DNA from: Odontocerum albicorne
Lineage: Eukaryota; Arthropoda; Insecta; Trichoptera; Odontoceridae
DNA length: 64,000 nt
NCBI GenBank assembly: GCA_949825065.1
Contig: OX463847.1
Location: forward strand, 35,535,789-35,599,788
Direction: 5' to 3'
Part shown: positions 1 to 9,773 of the stretch, piece by piece
How positions within the stretch are numbered: the stretch's first letter is position 1
How the letters are laid out: each line of letters opens with the position of its first letter
The notes under the pieces: generated by a model
Told to the model about the DNA's origin: nothing
The model's input: the letters and a program-made list of their open reading frames with translations, nothing else
Database searches by the model: none
Translations under genes and position numbers: made by a program

Positions 1-1490
1 ATTTGCATACAATTCATTACTTGGCCGTTTGCATGTGATATGAACATATTTTATTACTAGAAAATGACATAATTTTTTTCATTAGATTTTTGTCTGGGTT
101 TTAAAAATACATTATGGTATTATTATGTTTATTATAAATACATACCATTATTTAGTGCCCCCTGTGCCCAATAAAAATATCAATTCTTCAATGTTTTAAT
201 TAGAAAAACTTTTTATTGAATTGTATGACGAATTTTAGGAAACAGATTTATCATACAATAGAGCAGAAATTGGAAAAACTGGATTTAATGTGCATACCAA
301 ACATATCTCATTTGGGATTTTTTTTCTGAATTACATATAATTCTTGGGCTGTACCATCTTTATTGAATGTTGAATAACAAAATAAATAATTGCAGAATGA
401 CTTTGGTCATATCCAATATAAATATGTAATTGGTATTTTTTTATGCACTTTTTAAACTTTCATTATTCAAGTGATTTTAATACTCACTGATTGCTATTAT
501 CACTGAATACTATTAAAAATAACAATTTCCATATCTACACATAGTTTATGCTTTTGTGGCCATTGCCAAAACTGATAAATAAACTTATTTTAACTCTTTA
601 TTTTTTAAAGCTTTTTATATGAGATACTTAATAAAATGTTTAAATTAATAAATTCTGCATTTTTTAAACTTCTTTTGTTTTATTTTCCTTCATAAACTTC
701 CCCATTATTTAGAATTGTACTTAGCTTGATATTTTCCTTCATAAACTTCCCCATTATTTAGAATTGTACTTGGCTTAATATTTTGATTTGATAAAACAAA
801 TCAAATCTAACTAAAGGCAAAATATTTTAACCAACATATAGCAAAATGTAAAGAAGCAAAAACAAATATATTTATTATCTTGATTTAATTTCTATTTTTT
901 ATGTATTTTAGAACTGGAACTTTTGAAATCTGTTTTAATCATGTGGAAAATTTTAGTTACCATATTTTGCCTGAAATAGCTCTAAAATACTTCAAAATAC
1001 CCATTTTCATCAAGTGCTCCATAAATATTCATCAGATGAAATGCAGGATCCTGGGGAAGCAAACAGTTTTCATAACACAATGAAGATAATTTTATACATT
1101 GAATAATCATTGTCATGTTTTTTTTAAATATCTTCCTTAAAACTTCTGTAAGAGTGGGTTTTCTAAATCTTTCTCGATTTCAAACAGGTAAACGAGAATG
1201 TATACAGGAAAGCTCACAGAATGCAATATAATTTATAAACTTATCTAAGCAACATGTCACTCAATGAATTCAAAACAGTAGTATGAGCAAGTGGAGAAAT
1301 AAAAGTTCAGTGTGACAGACCATCGACAAGGGTATTTACTATCTCCTATACTTTTCAACATTTCCTTAATAAGGGTTGTCAGTGAAGTAAAAACTTGATT
1401 ATGAAATCCATCTCAGAAAAAAATATAAAAGTAAATATACGAGCAATACTGGCTTGATTGTCTCTCGCGCATTTCCGATTTTCACTTATC
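1..1490. other. AT-rich non-coding stretch
   Basis: No coding exon, RNA gene or transposase fragment is recognised here. Open frames are short and low in complexity. The only structure noticed is a 49-bp tandem duplication at 682-779. Confidence 0.6.
682..779. repeat. 49-bp tandem duplication, two copies
   Basis: The unit beginning ATTTTCCTTCATAAACTTCC starts at 682 and again at 731. The copies differ at very few positions, so the duplication is fairly recent. Confidence 0.85.
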
Positions 1491-1587
1491 AATCAGTTAA
1501 CCCTTAGCACTCACTTTTTGATGCACAGGTGCCATGTATACTTTGGGAGTATGACTCAGTTTGTTGGCTGACTAGTATTTTTGACAT

Positions 1588-2060
1588 ATTGATTACGATT
1601 ACAGGGCAAAAGTGGGGGCAGTAGATAAAGCAGATCACTACTGTAGCAGTTACCCATTCAAGAAGAAAATCCCTTAAAGTGGTGAAGGAAAATGATTTTC
1701 AGACTAATAGGAATAAGTGTAATTTTAATTAAATATAATGTTACTGTAAGCTTTATTGTATTTAATTAAAATCAAAATGATTAAGGATTGCACCCCATCT
1801 CTCATAAGGAGTTGGTTTTACAATTAGCAGGAAATGCAAGGGAACGTCGTCTTATCAGAAAAAGAAGACAACCCAGAACACAAGAATGCCGTGATGGAAA
1901 GTTGCATTTCATAGCCAAGAAAAAAGGGATATCTAAAAACTGGACTGTATGCAGCAAATGTAAAATTCCTGGAGGAAAAAGGGAAACTGTGTGGTTTTGT
2001 GAAACATCCTGGAAAATTCTTCAAAAAGTACCACACACAGCAGAAATTTTAATAATATAG
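1588..2060 (+). pseudogene. piggyBac-like transposase C-terminal remnant
   Basis: With frameshifts, the plus strand reads GAVDKADHYCSSYPFKKK near 1610-1665, followed by a WWRK-type segment and then an open frame from 1788 to 2060. That frame holds a GKLHFI segment and a VCSKCKIPGGKRETVWFC cysteine cluster. This order (V/MDxxDxx, KWWRK, basic linker, C-terminal cysteine-rich ring) is that of piggyBac family transposases, which excise and insert DNA at TTAA. The N-terminal half with the first catalytic aspartates is missing. A TTAA followed by CCCTTAGCACTCAC at 1498 could be the left terminus; no right terminus was found. The copy is broken and cannot be active. Confidence 0.65.
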
Positions 2061-2146
2061 TGTTTCTTTTGACCATACCTTTTTGTTTCAGTAAAATCCA
2101 ATAATAAATAAATATTTTATGATTTAATAAATAAATATTTTAAGTA

Positions 2147-3223
2147 TTAGGTGTTAACATAAGTTGTGTCCGTTTTTTTCCAAATTTAAAAATGAGCACC
2201 AAAAGTAAAACAGGTATAGGTTATACGTCATTTGAAAGAAAATTTTCTGCTCTATAAGGTATTGTATTTGCTTTTACGTTACATATATTATTTTATTTGA
2301 TTACAAGCCCTCAAAATGGAATGTCAAATAGACGAAGTGAGCATTTTCGACACCTTCTGTTCGCGTTCAATCGATGGAATAAAGCTTCTCGCGATATTTT
2401 CGAAGTGTACGGTGAAGATGCTATAAATGAAAGGACAGCTCGTCGATGGTTTTTGCGTTTCAAAGACGGTAATTTCAACCAGAAAGACATGGAGCGTTCC
2501 GGACGACAAGTGGACTTCGATGAGGACCACTTAAACCATACTTTTCATGAGGATCCCCTTCAAACATTTTTCATCACCATTTGTCATCACCAGTAATGAT
2601 GCGGTAAAGGAACCTTTGCCATGCGTAGCTCGATGACGCGCGAGCAAACCAGCAGAAGTTGTCGAAAGTTGATTTTTGTTGTTTTCACTCAAAACATGTG
2701 GAACCCAAGCGTCGAACTTCTGGACTTTTCCCATTGATTTAAGATGGTGGTATACAGTCATGTGACTACAATTAATCTGCTCAGCCAATTCGACAGCGGT
2801 TTGAAGGGGATCTTCATGAATAATATGGTTTAAGTGGTCCTCATCGATGTCCACTGGTCGTCCGGAACGCTCCATGTCTTTCAGGTCGAAATTACCCTCT
2901 TTGAAACGCAAAAACCATCGACGAGCTGTCCTTTCATTCGTAGCATCTTCACCGTACACTTCGCAAATATCGTGAGCAGCTTTATTCCCTCGATTGAACG
3001 CGAACAGGAGGTGTCGAAAATGCTCACTTTCGTCTACTTGACATTCCATTTTGAAGGCTTGTAATCAAATAAAATAATATATGTAACGTAAAAGCAAACA
3101 CAATATCTTGTAGAGCAGAAAATTTTCTTTTGAATGACGTATAACCTTTACCATTTTGTTTTACTTTTGGTGCTCTTTTTTAAATTGAAAAATAAAACGG
3201 ACACAACTTATGTTAACACCCAA
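2147..3223. mobile_element. head-to-head palindromic mariner (family A), TA flanked
   Basis: Both ends carry the same 5' terminus, TTRGGTGTTAACATAAG, facing inward: the left copy reads on the plus strand from 2147, the right on the minus strand from 3223. Each outer end is flanked by TA. Both arms contain the start of a mariner transposase (MECQxDE at 2315 plus, 3049 minus). The left arm stops near 2566. The right arm runs on through the helix-turn-helix to a GDEK first-aspartate motif. Neither arm keeps the second or third aspartate. The element is 1077 bp, has no 3' half, and can fold into a hairpin with arms of roughly 420 bp. Confidence 0.8.
2567..3049 (-). pseudogene. mariner transposase N-terminal half (family A)
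   Basis: The minus frame starting at 3049 encodes a mariner N-terminal region: an HTH of the FRHLLFAFNR type, NERTARRWFLRFK, the linker RSGRPVD, a second HTH (LAEQINCSHMTVYHHLKSMG) and a region ending at GDEK, the first catalytic aspartate. The frame then runs into the inverted left arm, so the catalytic core is absent. Confidence 0.8.
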
Positions 3224-3339
3224 TACATCTAAAAATCTTGATTATGTATAAAATTAATTAAGCCCTGCTGCAAACACGTAAAGATGTAAAATTGGAGTGG
3301 TAAAGGTTAAATAAACTAACAGAGCATGGAAAAGGACAA

Positions 3340-3480
3340 ATAATTCACTAAGGGTTACACAACACCAATTAGACTTAACATTGGTCTCGTAACAAACCAA
3401 GATTAGTCTGCCTGAAGAACCTCGGATAGGATGTAGAAACACATGTCACAGAGATTAATTGTAATTAGTGGAAGAACAAA
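3340..3480 (+). repeat. Penelope-like terminal repeat fragment (copy B)
   Basis: This segment is homologous to the right arm of the foldback at 6537-6812. Both share a TAGACTTAA-type block, the motif CTGAAGAACCTCGGATAGGA, a GAAAC box and a GATTAAT tail. CTGAAGA and GAAAC at this spacing recall the hammerhead cores of Penelope-like terminal repeats. Family assignment is an inference. Confidence 0.45.
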
Positions 3481-3784
3481 GTAACACTTTTTTTTTAATG
3501 ATTTATTTTTCTATCTTACCAAAATCTAACATGACAGATTTAACATACTTTTTAACTCCATAGTTTAAGTGGAAATAAAATTCCCTTTTTGCACGCCAGT
3601 TTTACAGCTTTTACACTATCACAATGACAGGTTATCGATGACTATGGAATATTTTTCTTTTAAACTGGTTATTAATATATTTACGATACCCTGAGATTAA
3701 AGTATTATGAAGAAATCATTTATTTTACAAAGGACACAACATGTATCTAGTTTCACTTTGTTTTTTTATGAATTGTAAACTAAT

Positions 3785-3790
3785 TTTATT
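3785..3790 (-). promoter_or_regulatory. putative poly(A) signal of mRpS18A
   Basis: AATAAA on the minus strand lies 71 bp downstream of the mRpS18A stop codon. This is a usual position, but it is not verified by transcript data. Confidence 0.4.
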
Positions 3791-3860
3791 TCACTAGAGT
3801 GGAAAACAATTAATTTATGTTCTCAGTAAAATTATTAAACATATAAATCTTTGTTTTCAT

Positions 3861-4003
3861 TTATCGCTCATGTTTTTTTGATATACTGTTTTTTTTTCTC
3901 ATGAATATAGTTTTTTCATCATAATAAGTGTTGAATTTTTTCCAATCCTTACGTTTCGTTGGATCTTTCTTGCAGTTAGGTGGATTTATATTTATCATCA
4001 AAC
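3861..4003 (-). CDS. mRpS18A: mRpS18A coding exon 3
   Basis: The acceptor is TTTTTCAG. It continues the frame as LMININPPNCKKDPTKRKDW, passes a YYDE(K)TI segment conserved in insect homologues, and ends at TAA 3861-3863. Confidence 0.9.
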
Positions 4004-7000
4004 CTGAAAAAGAGAGATTTTCCTTTATTTTAATATTACCATAATTTTTTGAGTTATTTTCTTACTTATATTGAAAAAGGAGGCAAATCTCCTGGTTCCG
4101 CAATATAGGTGATTGGACTGGTATAAGGAGCGTTGGGGTTCTTTTTCGGGCTGCCGGGGACAAAGATGCCTACTCTCAGGTGATATTCAACGTTGGGGGG
4201 ACCTGACATGACACTGGGAAGAAGAAAATATTGTAATTATTTTCACCTTCAATTGCCACACTCGCTCACATGGTTAAGTGTTGCTATTTAACCCTTTGCG
4301 GTCCACTTTTTTTTTTATTCTACCAGGTCTAAAAATTTACACTATTCTATAAAAAATAATGATTTACAGTGTTATTTTTTTTAAATAAAACAATATTTGG
4401 ACATTTATTTTTAATTTTACTGGCTGATACAAAATCCTTAATGTCAAGTGTAACTCGACATAAGACCCATGGGAATAAAATCGATGTCGAGTCAGACTCG
4501 ATATAAGACCGCAAAAGGTTACAATGCTTACAAAGAATCTAATATAAGTACATAGGTATGCCACAAAACCGCTATCTAGGTCAGTCTACATCCCAGCATT
4601 GCATGTTCTCCCACATAAGGTAAAATATAGGATTCTCCTTATAATAATAATGGTGAAAGAATACACCTACCAGATCATATCCTTATTTGGTCAATTTCGT
4701 ATATTTTATTTTATTTTTAAAACATAAAAAAAAAACTCAAAATCGTGATGGAAAATCGCAAAGTAAAGTTGCGTGAGATAGCTGACATCCTGAAGATATT
4801 ATTTGGTAGTGTTTAAACTATTTTGCGTGAACATTTGGTCATGAAAAAGCTTTTTTCTAAATGGGTGCCGCGTTTGCTCACAATCTAACAGAAACAACAA
4901 CGCATCGATGATTCAGAGAGCTGTTTGGCACTGTTTACGCAAAATAAACGGGAGGTTTTGCGTCGGTATGTGACAATGGATAAAACTTGGATCCACCACT
5001 ATACTCCGGAATCAAATCAGCAGTCAGCTGAGTGGAGAGCAGCCGGTGAAAGTCGTCCGAAGCGACCAAAAACTCAACAGTCGGCCAGCAAGGTTATGGC
5101 CTCTGTATTTTGGGATGCGCATGGTATAATATTCATCAATCACCTTGAAAAGGGAAAAACCATCAATAGCGAATATTAAATAGCGTTATTGGAGCATTTG
5201 AAGGCAGAAATTGCAAAAAAACGGCCCCATATAAAGAAGAAAAAAGTTCTCTTTCATCAGGACAATGCACCGTGTCACAAGTCGATGGTAACGATGACCA
5301 AATTGCACGAGTTGAACTTCGAATTGCTTCCGCACCCACCATATTCTCCAGATTTGGACCCCAGCGACTATTGGCTGTTCGCAGACCTCAAAAAGATGCT
5401 CCAGGGGGAAAAGATTTGGCTACAATGAAGAAGTGATTGCCGAAACTAACGCCTATTTTGAAACCAAAGATAAATCGTTCTACACGGCTGGCATAGAAAA
5501 GTTAGTAAAGCGTTGGAATGACTGTATCGCTCTTGAAGGAGACTATGTTGATGAATAAGGAAGAATTTTGGCAAACAAATGTTGTTTTAGTAGTTAGTCC
5601 CGGGCCTTACTGATCGATGTGTTAATGTATATGTAGTACTTACACCATTGACTAACATATTTAATAATTAAACAATAAAACATAATACCTGCTTTTTGCG
5701 CCATTGTGACCAAAGTGCCAATTCTTTTCTGTTGCTTTCCACATAAGCCAGTTATTCTCCTAGGCTGCATGCATCCATCCGACCTCAAAAACTGACTGAG
5801 AATCAATACATCCGTATGCATGATGTTTAAATCGAGTGCACACATATAGCACATAGGTTTCCCATCTGGTGTTGTAGTAACTAATGGTTTTACAAGCAGT
5901 TTTTCACGAGGCGACTCTATGTAATTACCTTCTATGACGAGTTCTTTTCCTTGTTGAAACTCACGGACTGAAAATGATATAATCAGAATATTTAACCTCT
6001 AAAGGAGTATGGCCGTACGGCAAGCGAATTTTAACATCAAGAGAGTATGGATGTATACGGTACGTCCGATGTTTTTTTCCCGAATACATGAATTTATCCA
6101 TAAAACGGACAAGGCTCAAATGTTTTTATCTATTCAATTATTTTGTATATGTCGGCCGTAATAACGTTTTTTATATTACTTACAAAATCAATTTTTTATT
6201 TTGCTTACAAAATCTCAATCGCCTAGAAGTTAACAATAAATTACTTTGTGCATACATACCACCATGCTATTAGAGGACAAGGCACCAGACTTCCATATCT
6301 TGACACACATTATAAGCCTCTTCTACATCCATATATCTACGATTTCTCTGACGTATTCATCTTTCTTTTCATTCCTTCCCAATACTCCATACACCTACTC
6401 TTAACTACGTCCTCCTTCGACTGCCATCACCACAGATACAGTGCAGTGGGTTGCGAACCTCGCTGGCGCCTTAAGGTGCATCTCTGGCGCTCCTACACAT
6501 AATATTTGAAATCGGCTATATTCAAGATTGTAGATCTATTCCACTAATTACATTAATCCCCACTACACGCGTTTCTATCTCCTATCCTGAGGTTCTCTTC
6601 AGGCAGAATGATTCCAGTTTGTTATGAAAGCAGTGCTTATATCAGAATGTTGTCATGTTAATTTACTATGGACTTTTGATATGGGTGGTCCATAGCAATG
6701 TAACATGACACCAGTCTGACTTAAGCACTATTTTCATAACGAAGCAGGATCATTCCACCTGAAGAGATCCTCGGGATAATAGGTAGAAATATGTGTAGCA
6801 GAGATTAATGGAACAACGAAGTAATTTATTCTTAAATTTTCTGATATAAAAAGTCCACAACATTAAAGCTTAAACTTTTGATAAATTAATAATAATCAAT
6901 TCCATTATTGAATATAACTTTACAATATACTCTTCGGTTAGATAAATGACAAAAGTAAATGAGAAATATAAAGATGTGTTCTATAAGCTCTTCAGCAGTA

Positions 7001-7638
7001 TAAATGCTCAGCACAACAAATAGTGTCAACTGTTATCAGGTACCTAGTCAAGACATAAGTGCACATCACAAATTGGCTCACATGTCGGACCTTAAACCCG
7101 CCGTTGCTACTGTTCTTTTCTCACTCAGATGTTGCCACCGGAGGAGTCCTTTTGGACAGTTCCTTCTTCGTCACTACGTGACGTCGCGCTCACAAAAAAA
7201 TTGATCTTCTAGTGTAGGTCACGCTGGACGAGGGCTTGCTAATTTTGTCCCCCATAACACCGTGGGTGCTGGTGAGATCGAACTGAACTAACTCGCATTA
7301 TCATATTGACAAATACCCTGATCCCATTAGCGTATCTTAATATACTCGTTGCACATTAAACGGTATTATCTCATTCGTAATTTTACATATAATTTATGAA
7401 AATAGTTTTCTTCATATTCTAGATTCCTAACGTTTTATTGTGGCGTGCAGTTTCGGTCATTGTGCATTAAAAAATAAAGAAAAAAGTATACAAATAAATC
7501 ATCATATTCTTATACTAATACAAATTGCTCACTTTCTTTTAAGCGATTTACTGCCGTAACAGTAATATTTCGTTGTGTCACAGACGCAAAAACATTTTTT
7601 GAAAGTATTTCACATCCTAACCTAAATAATCGAGCCAT
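3861..7638 (-). CDS. mRpS18A: mitochondrial ribosomal protein S18A, complete (3 coding exons)
   Basis: A bS18-family protein of the mitochondrial small ribosomal subunit, imported into the matrix. Coding exons on the minus strand are 7638-7533, 5967-5689 and 4003-3861. Phases (1, 1) and GT/AG junctions fit and give 175 residues. Residues 1-35 form a basic, hydroxylated presequence (MARLFRLG start). The body holds a CYMC pair and the family signature HTDVLILSQFLRSDGCMQPR followed by RRITGLC and QQKRIGTLVTMAQKAG. The tail has the KKDPTKR segment typical of insect homologues. An in-frame ATG at 7701 would add 21 residues without presequence character, so the start at 7638 is preferred. The introns hold repeats and transposon remnants. 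Confidence 0.93.
4066..4202 (-). CDS. unidentified exon-like frame inside mRpS18A intron 2
   Basis: On the minus strand, acceptors at 4214 (TTCTTCTTCCCAG) and 4203 (ATGTCAG) precede an open frame reading GPPNVEYHLRVGIFVPGSPK, continuing through SPITYIAEPGDLP to TAA at 4066-4068. It is GC-richer than its surroundings. Spliced from the exon 2 donor to the acceptor at 4203, the frame is exactly in phase (G plus GT), so it could be an alternative last exon of mRpS18A adding 45 residues. It could also be an exon of another gene or a captured fragment. I do not recognise the protein. Confidence 0.4.
4292..4518. mobile_element. piggyBac-like MITE with TTAA target
   Basis: The left end is TTAA then CCCTTTGCGGTCC. 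The right end is GACCGCAAAAGG then TTAC, a one-base decay of TTAA. The termini are inverted repeats of about 13 bp and no coding frame lies between them. It sits in mRpS18A intron 2. Confidence 0.65.
4719..5622 (+). mobile_element. 5'-truncated mariner (family B)
   Basis: The sequence matches the copies at 35015-36282 and 56036-57289 from inside the transposase to the 3' terminal repeat, which ends CGATGTGT followed by TA at 5623. The transposase frame is broken near 4818 and 5177 but keeps MDKTWIHHY (first D), [12 protein letters not shown] (second D) and YSPDLDPSDYWLF (third D). The coding remnant stops at 5558. The 5' terminal repeat and first HTH are absent; the break lies in mRpS18A intron 2 near 4719. 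Confidence 0.85.
5689..5967 (-). CDS. mRpS18A: mRpS18A coding exon 2
   Basis: The acceptor is TTTTCAG and the donor GTATTA. It encodes the conserved S18 core from REFQQGKELVIEG through TMAQKAG and ends in phase 1. Confidence 0.92.
6225..6475 (-). mobile_element. LINE 3' fragment, same family as 32365-32660
   Basis: Aligned by eye to 32365-32660, it shares the blocks GATTTCTCTGAC, TCACTTGATCTAACC-like and CTCCTTCGACT. The minus strand of that family encodes the end of a non-LTR polyprotein. This copy is more decayed. Confidence 0.4.
6537..6812. repeat. Penelope-like head-to-head foldback in mRpS18A intron 1
   Basis: The arms 6537-6673 and 6688-6812 are inverted copies, centred near 6680, with about 85% match and small indels. 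Each arm carries outward CTGAAGA and GAAAC (or GAAAT) boxes spaced about 20 bases apart, then a GATTAAT tail. Copy B at 3340-3480 is a third copy. No terminal target duplication was seen. The assignment to Penelope-like terminal repeats rests on these boxes and on the Penelope endonuclease relic at 13830. Confidence 0.55.
7010..7270 (-). repeat. dispersed repeat R1, copy 1
   Basis: The minus strand aligns with 50160-50370 plus over about 200 bp, sharing CACTAGAAGATCAA-type, CACGTAGTGACGAAGAAGGAA and AACAGTAGYAA-like blocks. The element class is not known. Confidence 0.55.
7533..7638 (-). CDS. mRpS18A: mRpS18A coding exon 1
   Basis: Encodes residues 1-35 plus the first base of codon 36. The donor is GTGAGC. 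It carries the mitochondrial presequence; the A at its end joins TC of exon 2 to give an isoleucine codon. Confidence 0.85.
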
Positions 7639-7679
7639 TTTTCGACAGCGATTTGACAATTGTACATAAGGAAAGCCTT

Positions 7680-7801
7680 CTTCTTCTTGAGTAATGGCCA
7701 TAACTTCCTATATATGAAGGAGTATACGCCAGTGTATAATTATCTTCTTCTTGAATAATGGCCTTGAACTCTATATATATGAAGGAGTATACGTCAGTGT
7801 C
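7680..7801 (+). promoter_or_regulatory. tandem repeat beside the mRpS18A start
   Basis: Two direct copies (7680-7735 and 7743-7800) share CTTCTTCTTGA, AATGGCC and the block TATATATGAAGGAGTATACG. They lie 42-163 bp upstream of the mRpS18A start codon at 7638. The same core recurs at 9492-9517, upstream of THOC5, which suggests a promoter element. Confidence 0.45.
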
Positions 7802-7949
7802 AACTGATGGTAACTAATCAAATACTACGTGATTACTTCTCGATTGTGGTTAAAAATGTACTATGTTTTCGAATAACAATATCAATTACAAGCAACTTAT
7901 AATGACTACTCTCTGAGTGCTTGGGTTTACCTTGGAATATAGGGTTGAA

Positions 7950-9220
7950 TTGACACCATTTTTTCCAGTAATTTTCTCACTTCTCCATCATCGATAAACA
8001 TGCAAAAGGTTATGTACAAATGTTTGCTTATATTTTTTCTGCATTTCTTGTAACAATTTCGATTTCAAGATCCACTTCTTTAATGTTTGGCATGGTTTTC
8101 CTTTTCTTAAGAGCTATACTATTTGAAAATCAAAATAGGTTATTTCTTATCATTTGGAGAGAACTTAGAGTCAAGTTTTGGGGGTGCTTAAATATAAGAT
8201 TATTTATAATGCTTCCAAGGTTGTCAATGCCTCTCCGGTAAATATCAGAAAATTTGAGCAGTTGAACTTTTTTCTTAATATTTATGGTTTCGTATTTATA
8301 GTTATTCATATATGTTCGTCATAAGCGATCCTGGACGCGTCTGTGTAGAAGTGTCATTCTTATAAATTTGTGTTAATTGTGCTAGGAATAGGAAAATGGT
8401 CAAAATAAATATTGGTAATGGGTAGTTGTCGTTCCTATGAAAACGCAACAAAAAACTTTTTGAAGAGGGTATATTTAATCTTTTAAAGAGAATTATTCAA
8501 TGCTTTTGTACTGTTTTAAGATATTTTTCAGACGTATAAACTACACTTTCGTCCGCACACTGGAATACAGTGGTATTAAAAAGAACAAACTATGAAAGAT
8601 TTGCCGTACAAATGTTATAAAAAAAAAGAGCTAAATATGTACTAATCCTTGAGGAAGATCCCTCTTAACTGTTCTGGAGAACAACGTCTTATCTATCGGT
8701 AGACAGATGGAACTTTCTGACAAAAAGTTGTTAATGATTTATTGTGAACAGCATCTTTTGTTTTAAAATAGGTAAAATAACATTGTCATAAGCAGAATTT
8801 ATATGTAAGAAGGCGGCTATAAGGGGTTTTTATGAGTAAATGCGGAATAAATATAAGTGGTAAGACAAGTTAAATTATTTATGGTACTGCGTGATTTACG
8901 GAAGCCAAATTAATTAATATTCAAAAATTTATAATGGTCTACAAACCATCCAAGACGATTTTTAATAAGGTGCTCTGTGATTTTTCATCGAGTTGATGTC
9001 AAGTCTATAGGAAATTCAAAATGAAACATGTTTACCTATTTTAGGTATGGGAACAATTTTTAATATTCAAACGATATACTGACTTACGATTTTTTGACTA
9101 GTCGACTCCATATAATACTCAGTTTCTTGGATATATGTCAGGAATGTCATTGGTTCTGATAAACGGAAGGGAATTGCGTTTACGGATATCCCTGGTTATT
9201 TATTTAATTTTTGAACGTTA
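7950..9220 (-). pseudogene. non-LTR reverse transcriptase remnant
   Basis: Read on the minus strand with many breaks, this stretch shows reverse transcriptase landmarks in order: KIVPIPKIGKHVSF near 9050, NNFGFRKSRSTINNL near 8920, an LPQG motif near 8660 and further hydrophobic blocks to about 7950. This is the order in Jockey/CR1-type LINEs. All frames are interrupted. It fills most of the 2 kb between mRpS18A and THOC5. Confidence 0.6.
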
Positions 9221-9491
9221 ACAATATGGGGTGATTTATTTTTATTGTAAATACCTTCTAACTCTTAGTGAAAGAAGGAAATTCGTGGGTACAGGGGAGA
9301 GTGTGATGATAGTTATGACTTTTGGGAGTTTCAGTGGATGGTATAGTAAAAAGAATAACTTTTACTTGGGGCCACCCTTGACGGCTCCGTGACCTTAGTT
9401 CCTCGTTTTCTTTCATCTTATTTTGTGTTTAGCTTCTGTGAAAGAAAAGACCGAAATTTTTTATGTTAACAGTTTTAACTTCCGTTATATC

Positions 9492-9517
9492 ATATATGAA
9501 GGAGTCTACGCCAATGT
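9492..9517 (+). promoter_or_regulatory. THOC5: third copy of the promoter repeat, upstream of THOC5
   Basis: ATATATGAAGGAGTCTACG and a following CCAATGT match the core at 7709-7735 and 7774-7800 with two to three changes. It lies about 155-180 bp upstream of the THOC5 start codon, in the likely promoter or 5' UTR. Confidence 0.45.
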
Positions 9518-9671
9518 CAAGTAATGTGAACCAGAGACAATACAAAGTCGCTTTGTTTGACAAGCTTGACCAGAGATAAATATGAAATTGTGGTGTATTT
9601 ATTTGGGGTTATAATTTCATTAAGCCGCTTTTCGTTATTAAAGTTTAACAAGGAATTTTAACTGTGAAAAA

Positions 9672-9773
9672 ATGGGAAAAGACTCGGATGCTAGTGTTAA
9701 AAAGCGTAGAAAACTCACGAGTAATCCCGCTCCCGTGGAAACAGCCAAGCCCGTAGATGTTGATATTTATCAG
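9672..9773 (+). CDS. THOC5: THOC5 coding exon 1
   Basis: Encodes residues 1-34 with the start MGKDSDASVKKRRKL. The context AAAAATGG is favourable. The donor is CAG/GTTAGC, phase 0. Confidence 0.9.

Noticed and set aside
7639..7701. Upstream in-frame ATG as the mRpS18A start
   Set aside because: It would add an acidic, non-presequence-like stretch and overlaps a duplicated promoter-region repeat; not fully excluded.
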